A stretch of 64,000 bases of DNA from Gp1-AA122 sp035631655 (GTDB lineage: Bacteria > Acidobacteriota > Terriglobia > Terriglobales > Acidobacteriaceae): contig DASQIH010000101.1 in assembly GCA_035631655.1 (NCBI GenBank), positions 1 through 64,000 on the forward strand. The letters are read 5' to 3'. A program made the translations under genes and the position numbers. This document shows, one piece after another, positions 60,405 to 64,000 of the stretch (positions are counted from its first letter, which is position 1; each line of letters opens with the position of its first letter). Below the pieces are notes generated by a model that saw only the letters and a program-made list of their open reading frames with translations, was not told where the DNA came from and made no database searches.

Positions 60405-60525
60405 CGGGACCCGGCGGTCCCTCAGAATGACGACATCCCATGCCAATGTCGTCATCCTGAGCTCGGCGTCAGCCGAGCGAAGAGCCTGCGCTGAGCGACC
60501 ACAGCGAGTCGAAGGGATCTTGCGT
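60405..60525. repeat. interspersed CCCTCAGAATGACGAC / GTCATCCTGAGC repeat cluster
   Basis: Two head-on copies: GGTCCCTCAGAATGACGAC, then GTCGTCATCCTGAGCTCGG with a diverged tail CGAGTCGAAGGGATCTTGCG. Same family as 3517 and 3656. Confidence 0.6.
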
Positions 60526-60560
60526 GCACGACCAACACAGCCATAATAGAGTCACATTGC

Positions 60561-60591
60561 AAAAAAAAGCGGTCCGGAAGAACCGGACCGC
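60561..60591 (-). terminator. intrinsic terminator of the SagB-type gene
   Basis: On the minus strand GCGGTCCGG, loop TTCTT, CCGGACCGC (perfect 9-bp stem) runs into eight T. It lies 56 bases past the gene's stop. Confidence 0.88.
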
Positions 60592-60646
60592 CTGGAAATT
60601 GCTCGGTCGACTTGTTTAGAACGTATACGGCGCCGGAGTAACTGCT

Positions 60647-62176
60647 TTACGCACTTTTCCCGAGTGCAACCAAGAAGACTGCGATCTTTCCTTCTGCGTG
60701 CGGCGAGAAGAAGCGAACGACATCGTCATCGTAGAACGTAAGACCCGTTGCTCCCAGGCGCTGCGCGTAAGCAGAAAGATACAGTTTGCCGCCGAGAATA
60801 CCTGCTTCCAGTTGAGCCGCGCGATAGCCCCGATTACCAAAGCGCTCGAGGATCTTGCGGAGGTCAGCCAGGAAGAACACAGCCACGCTGCCATCCGCGG
60901 GCAGCTGCTGCTCCAACCCAAGATAGCCGGCAAGCTTACGCAAGTTACCGTGGCGCAGGAGTTCCAAGGCCCGTTTTTCGCGATGGTAGAAGTACGATCC
61001 CGTTCCAAGGCCTTCGACGGCATTCACGATCAAGTACATATCATTCAGTTGTGAGCCTGCCGGAGTGAGGAAATCTGCAGGAATGCCGCGCGTCGAACGA
61101 TCGAGCATTGCGGAAAGCTGCGAGACGCCGATGGGCTTTTGGGCAAACTGACGTGTCGAGCCACGTCGCAAGATGACTTCCTCGAGTGGATCTCCTGGAA
61201 GTTCGCTATCTTTAGCGAGCTCCAGGCTGATCAGTTTCTCTTTTGGTTCAGCGCGCTTTTCTTTTCGACCTTTCCGTCTCCACGCCATCACCTCGTCAGC
61301 AGAAGTCAGGGAAGAGGCCCCGTGCATCTCGCGCATGGCCGGATAGTCGACCTCAGTTTTGGACAGGGGGATTAGCGGCAACCCCAGAGATGGGAGGCCG
61401 GGGGAAGACTTGGGCAGAGTGCCCCGTGTGTGGCCGATAGCGGCGAGAGAGAAGGCGACTTCCCGCTGCGTATCGAGATCCAGCAAGCGGTTTATTTCTT
61501 CGTCAACAAATCCGCAAACCACTTTAACCGGCAGGCCGAGAGCGACGCTGGCGGCGAGCAGGTTCGCCAGAATGGTGCCGTTGTCCCAGCCGAAGTGGCG
61601 ATAGGTGCGCGCCTGGTATTTCCAGGCATTGCGCCAGTATGTCCCCGTGCAGATGATAGTCAGCGGGGCATGCGCGATAGCTGGTTCGTTGCCGGTTGCG
61701 TGGGCGAGAACCTGCCGGTAATCGCCGGCACGCAGCTGGCGCAATCCGAACTCAGCTACGCCGAAGTGGTACACGCCTGCGGCTAACTCGGGGAGGTCGC
61801 CACAAACGACATACAATTCGATCTCGTAGAGCGCTCCCGTGCAAGCTGCCGCACGAAAGAAAGTCTCGCCCCCGGGATATTTCTTGCTCTTCGTGATTCC
61901 CGCAGACAGGAACAGAAGCTGCGCCAGAGACTCCAGGTTCGGCTGAGATTGCTTTCCGGATGAAACCTTGGTTGTTGCAATCGCAGATAATGCCGCGACC
62001 CCCGTCGGACGGGCTTCTCGGGGAAGGCGCGTAACTTCGAGCGTGGGATAAATCTTGTAAGGTGTAGGTTTGTTGTCCCAATCGAGCCTATGAGGGTTGG
62101 TGCGCACGCTCGCGTAGGAATGCTTGGTAGCATTGTGGTATTTCCACGCGGCTTCCAGATCACGATTGGTCGGCAC
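60647..62176 (-). CDS. tandem SagB-type nitroreductase
   Basis: A 509-residue protein with two nitroreductase-fold halves, residues about 20-265 and 320-505. The opening (WKYHNATKHSYASVRTNPHR LDWDNKPTPYKIYP) is the SagB-type N-terminus. The first half has RAAACTGALYEIELYVVCGD and HFGWDNGTILANLLAASVAL; the second, LRRGSTRQFAQKPIGVSQLS, GGKLYLSAYAQRLGATGLTF YDDDVV. SagB-type enzymes are FMN-dependent dehydrogenases, some of which form thiazoles or oxazoles in peptides. No cyclodehydratase or precursor peptide is nearby, so a different oxidation is more likely. Confidence 0.87.
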   Translation of the reverse strand: MPTNRDLEAAWKYHNATKHSYASVRTNPHRLDWDNKPTPYKIYPTLEVTRLPREARPTGVAALSAIATTKVSSGKQSQPNLESLAQLLFLSAGITKSKKYPGGETFFRAAACTGALYEIELYVVCGDLPELAAGVYHFGVAEFGLRQLRAGDYRQVLAHATGNEPAIAHAPLTIICTGTYWRNAWKYQARTYRHFGWDNGTILANLLAASVALGLPVKVVCGFVDEEINRLLDLDTQREVAFSLAAIGHTRGTLPKSSPGLPSLGLPLIPLSKTEVDYPAMREMHGASSLTSADEVMAWRRKGRKEKRAEPKEKLISLELAKDSELPGDPLEEVILRRGSTRQFAQKPIGVSQLSAMLDRSTRGIPADFLTPAGSQLNDMYLIVNAVEGLGTGSYFYHREKRALELLRHGNLRKLAGYLGLEQQLPADGSVAVFFLADLRKILERFGNRGYRAAQLEAGILGGKLYLSAYAQRLGATGLTFYDDDVVRFFSPHAEGKIAVFLVALGKSA

Positions 62177-62248
62177 CGGATCATCCTACTGGAAGAAAGG
62201 CAGCAGGGGCGAGACGCTCCCGCGACAGCGCCGGGGCGTAGCCTCGCT

Positions 62249-63127
62249 CTACAGTCCCTTTTTCTTTAGAAACTCACTGACCACTTGCTTTGCATCCCGA
62301 TGTTGGCCGTCAACGGCATAATTCAGTTGGCGCATTTCCTGGTCAGAGATTTTTCCAGCGAGATCGTTCACGGCCTCTCCTATCTCGGGATGCCTGGCAA
62401 GCGTCTCCTGGCGCACAACCGCCACAGCCTCATAAGGTGGGAAGTAGTGGCGATCATCCTCGAGGACAAAAAGATCCAGCGCGGGAATGAGTCCATCGGT
62501 GGTATTCCCGGCAATCAGATCAACTTGCTTTTCTTTCAACGCACGGGTCAGGAGGCCCAAGTCCATGATGCGCGGCGGACCGGCGAAGTACAGGCCATAG
62601 GTCGCAGCCAGTCCTTTATAGCCATCCGGGCGTTCCATGAATTCGTAGCCGAATCCGGCTCGCCATTGCGGAGCATAAGGAGCCGCCTGCGAAATGGTGT
62701 GCAGGTGCAGGCGGCGCGCATCCTCGCCGCGAATTTCGATGGCGAAGGTGTCATTGAAACCGAAGGGAGGTCCAACCGCGAGCTTAAAGCGGTTCTCATA
62801 TTCCTCTTTCACGCGCTCATATACTTCCTGGCGGGTGCCTCCGGGTTTTTCCTTCAGAATGGCGGTTAATGCAGTACCTGTGTATTCCGGATAAATGTCG
62901 ATACGGCCGGCCACGATTGCCTGATGGCAAATGTAAGTTCCGGCCAGATAGAACCGACGCTCCATGGGCAAGTGAGTTTTCGCTTCGATGCGTTGCGCGA
63001 TGAGTTCGCCAAGGATCAGTTGCTCGGTAAAATTTTTCGAGCCGATGACAATCCGATTCTCGCGCGACGGGAGGCAACTCAGGGTGAGGCCGACAGCCGC
63101 GATTACCAGAAGGACCTTTCGCATCAT
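62249..63127 (-). CDS. osmoprotectant ABC transporter substrate-binding protein
   Basis: A 292-residue lipoprotein of the OpuC/OsmF group. The lipobox is LTLSC. RIVIGSKNFTEQLILGELIA is the family opening, followed by GTYICHQAIVAGRIDIYPEY, TGTALTAIL and AGNTTDGLIPALDLFVLEDD. It binds glycine betaine, choline or related compatible solutes by family. It overlaps the permease gene by 4 bases. Confidence 0.92.
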   Translation of the reverse strand: MMRKVLLVIAAVGLTLSCLPSRENRIVIGSKNFTEQLILGELIAQRIEAKTHLPMERRFYLAGTYICHQAIVAGRIDIYPEYTGTALTAILKEKPGGTRQEVYERVKEEYENRFKLAVGPPFGFNDTFAIEIRGEDARRLHLHTISQAAPYAPQWRAGFGYEFMERPDGYKGLAATYGLYFAGPPRIMDLGLLTRALKEKQVDLIAGNTTDGLIPALDLFVLEDDRHYFPPYEAVAVVRQETLARHPEIGEAVNDLAGKISDQEMRQLNYAVDGQHRDAKQVVSEFLKKKGL

Positions 63128-63759
63128 GACTTCGGCGCCAGGCTCTTTTCGAGAAGTCCAAAGCCAACATCGGCCAGCAGCGCCAGGATAGCTGCCGGAA
63201 TGGCCCCCGCGAGAATGACTTGGTTGCTCACCATGGCCAATCCCCGGAAGATGTACTCGCCAAGACCACCCGCCCCGATGGCAGCGGCAATCGTCGCCAG
63301 ACCTACCGAGATCACGGTCGCCACGCGTATGCCGGCGATAATCACACCCAAAGCCAACGGAAGTTGAACCTGAAATAAAAGCTGGCGATCGGTCATCCCC
63401 ATTCCGCGTCCTGCCTCCACTACGGCAGGGTCGACTCCTTTGATTCCTGCGTAAGTGTTGCGAATCAACGGTAGCAGCGCATAGAGGGTCAGCGCGAGAA
63501 TTGCCATGCGGTCGGCACGTTCACCGAACCAGGGTGCGGGCAGAAGAAAACCAAACAACGCCAGGCTGGGAATGGTTTGAATCACGTTGGCGCTGCCCAG
63601 GATCGGCTTGTTGAGCGCAGGCCAGCGCGTGATCAGGATGCCGAGCGGAATGCCAATCAGCACCGCGATCAGCGTCGAGGTGCCGACCAGCCACAGATGC
63701 TCAAGCGTCAACTCCATGACTTCGATGCGGTTCTGCAGCATAAATTGCCAGACGTTCAT
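63124..63759 (-). CDS. osmoprotectant ABC transporter permease
   Basis: A 211-residue permease of the OpuB/ProW group with five to six helices. LVGTSTLIAVLIGIPLGILI, then GSANVIQTIPSLALFGFLLP and YAGIKGVDPAVVEAGRGMGM show the EAA-type coupling loop (GVDPAVVEAGRGMG). It overlaps the ATPase gene by 4 bases, so the three are one operon. Confidence 0.94.
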   Translation of the reverse strand: MNVWQFMLQNRIEVMELTLEHLWLVGTSTLIAVLIGIPLGILITRWPALNKPILGSANVIQTIPSLALFGFLLPAPWFGERADRMAILALTLYALLPLIRNTYAGIKGVDPAVVEAGRGMGMTDRQLLFQVQLPLALGVIIAGIRVATVISVGLATIAAAIGAGGLGEYIFRGLAMVSNQVILAGAIPAAILALLADVGFGLLEKSLAPKS

Positions 63760-64000
63760 GAATCACCTCGCGGGCGTACCTCGGTCCCGAAGGCCGCCAC
63801 ATAAGCTCTAGCCAAAGGTTCTCCGGATTTGAGGAACTCTTCCGGGGTTTGAATCGCCACCAGCCGACCATCCTCCATCAGAGCGATGCGCGTCGCCAGC
63901 AGCAATGCTTCCCGCAGATCGTGCGTGACGAACACCACCGTCTTCTTGAGCCGCTTCTGAAGAGCCAGAAATTCTTTTTGCAATTCGGCGCGCGTGATCG
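63756..64000 (-). CDS. osmoprotectant ABC transporter ATP-binding protein (partial, window edge)
   Basis: The last 81 codons of an ABC ATPase, running off the right edge. ITRAELQKEFLALQKRLKKT, VVFVTHDLREALLLATRIAL holds the switch His (H in THD) and the D-loop-adjacent region, with MEDGRLVAIQTPEEFL after it. Walker A, signature and Walker B lie outside the window. The ProV/OpuA-type end confirms the operon identity. Confidence 0.93.
   Translation of the reverse strand, partial: ITRAELQKEFLALQKRLKKTVVFVTHDLREALLLATRIALMEDGRLVAIQTPEEFLKSGEPLARAYVAAFGTEVRPRGDS

Larger units (their letters stand above)
60234..60646. other. intergenic stretch, 413 bases
   Basis: It contains the korD promoter region, a repeat cluster (60405-60525) and a strong terminator (60561-60591). 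No gene seen. Confidence 0.6.

Noticed and set aside
60647..62176. Azoline-containing peptide (TOMM) cluster
   Set aside because: Only a SagB-type protein is present; no YcaO, protease or precursor.

Overview
The window reads as a chromosomal segment of an Acidobacteriota member, probably subdivision 1 (Koribacter/Sulfotelmatobacter-like). This is inferred from the gene families present: paired DUF507 proteins, small WxEIAAEASRE-type proteins, c-type cytochromes with a barrel-like body, PilZ and TonB proteins, and abundant short interspersed repeats. Base composition is moderately GC-rich and genes are tightly packed on both strands. There is no rRNA operon, no CRISPR array and no complete prophage. 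One tRNA-Leu(CAG) lies at 22866-22952.

Layout. 0.2-3.5 kb: a PilZ-TonB chimera, a small coiled-coil protein, a GAF/zinc-ribbon membrane protein and a DinB protein. 3.7-9.6 kb: a chromate-resistance cluster on the minus strand (chrB, a ChrB C-domain gene, an MFS transporter, a two-repeat DUF1259 protein, chrA), with an exported acetamidase/formamidase downstream. 9.7-16 kb: queG, a GltD-like oxidoreductase, a truncated four-helix-bundle gene, two DUF507 genes, an acidic conserved protein and recJ. 16-24.8 kb: accessory-looking genes (BON lipoprotein, orphan PBP1 protein, exported creatininase, two NTF2-like paralogues, two 58-residue paralogues, OsmC, lone HisKA-like protein). This stretch also holds the tRNA-Leu with an integrase-like fragment behind it, and a TlpA/rhodanese pair.

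24.8-30 kb is a trpC-trpF-trpB-trpA-chorismate mutase-DAHP synthase operon, with no trpE, trpG or trpD in view. 30-36 kb: an Er-VIT1 iron transporter, a sensor kinase, an exported phosphoesterase and two c-type cytochrome genes. 36-44.5 kb: two MacB/FtsX-type permeases without an ATPase, small acidobacterial proteins, a long proline-rich TonB protein, a ferritin-like protein, a zinc-ribbon gene broken by an in-frame TGA, and a second OsmC protein. 44.6-49.8 kb: membrane glycosyltransferases of the GT39/ArnT type. 49.8-57.3 kb: a tandem universal stress protein, a CpaE-like ATPase, an XRE/S24 regulator, a 40-residue secreted peptide, membrane proteins, PilZ and an MFS exporter. 57.4-60.2 kb: korDABC, a 2-oxoacid:ferredoxin oxidoreductase operon. 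60.6-64 kb: a tandem SagB-type nitroreductase and an OpuC-type osmoprotectant ABC transporter cut by the window edge.

The most striking non-genic signal is a set of 7-bp tandem repeats in three sequence families. They sit in gaps and at gene ends, and they run into coding sequence in QueG, GltD, TrpC and TrpA. Further palindromic repeat families occur between genes. Other leads are two alternative overlapping hairpins upstream of the cytochrome operon, the zinc-ribbon gene with TGA inside its CxxC, and the PilZ-TonB fusion.
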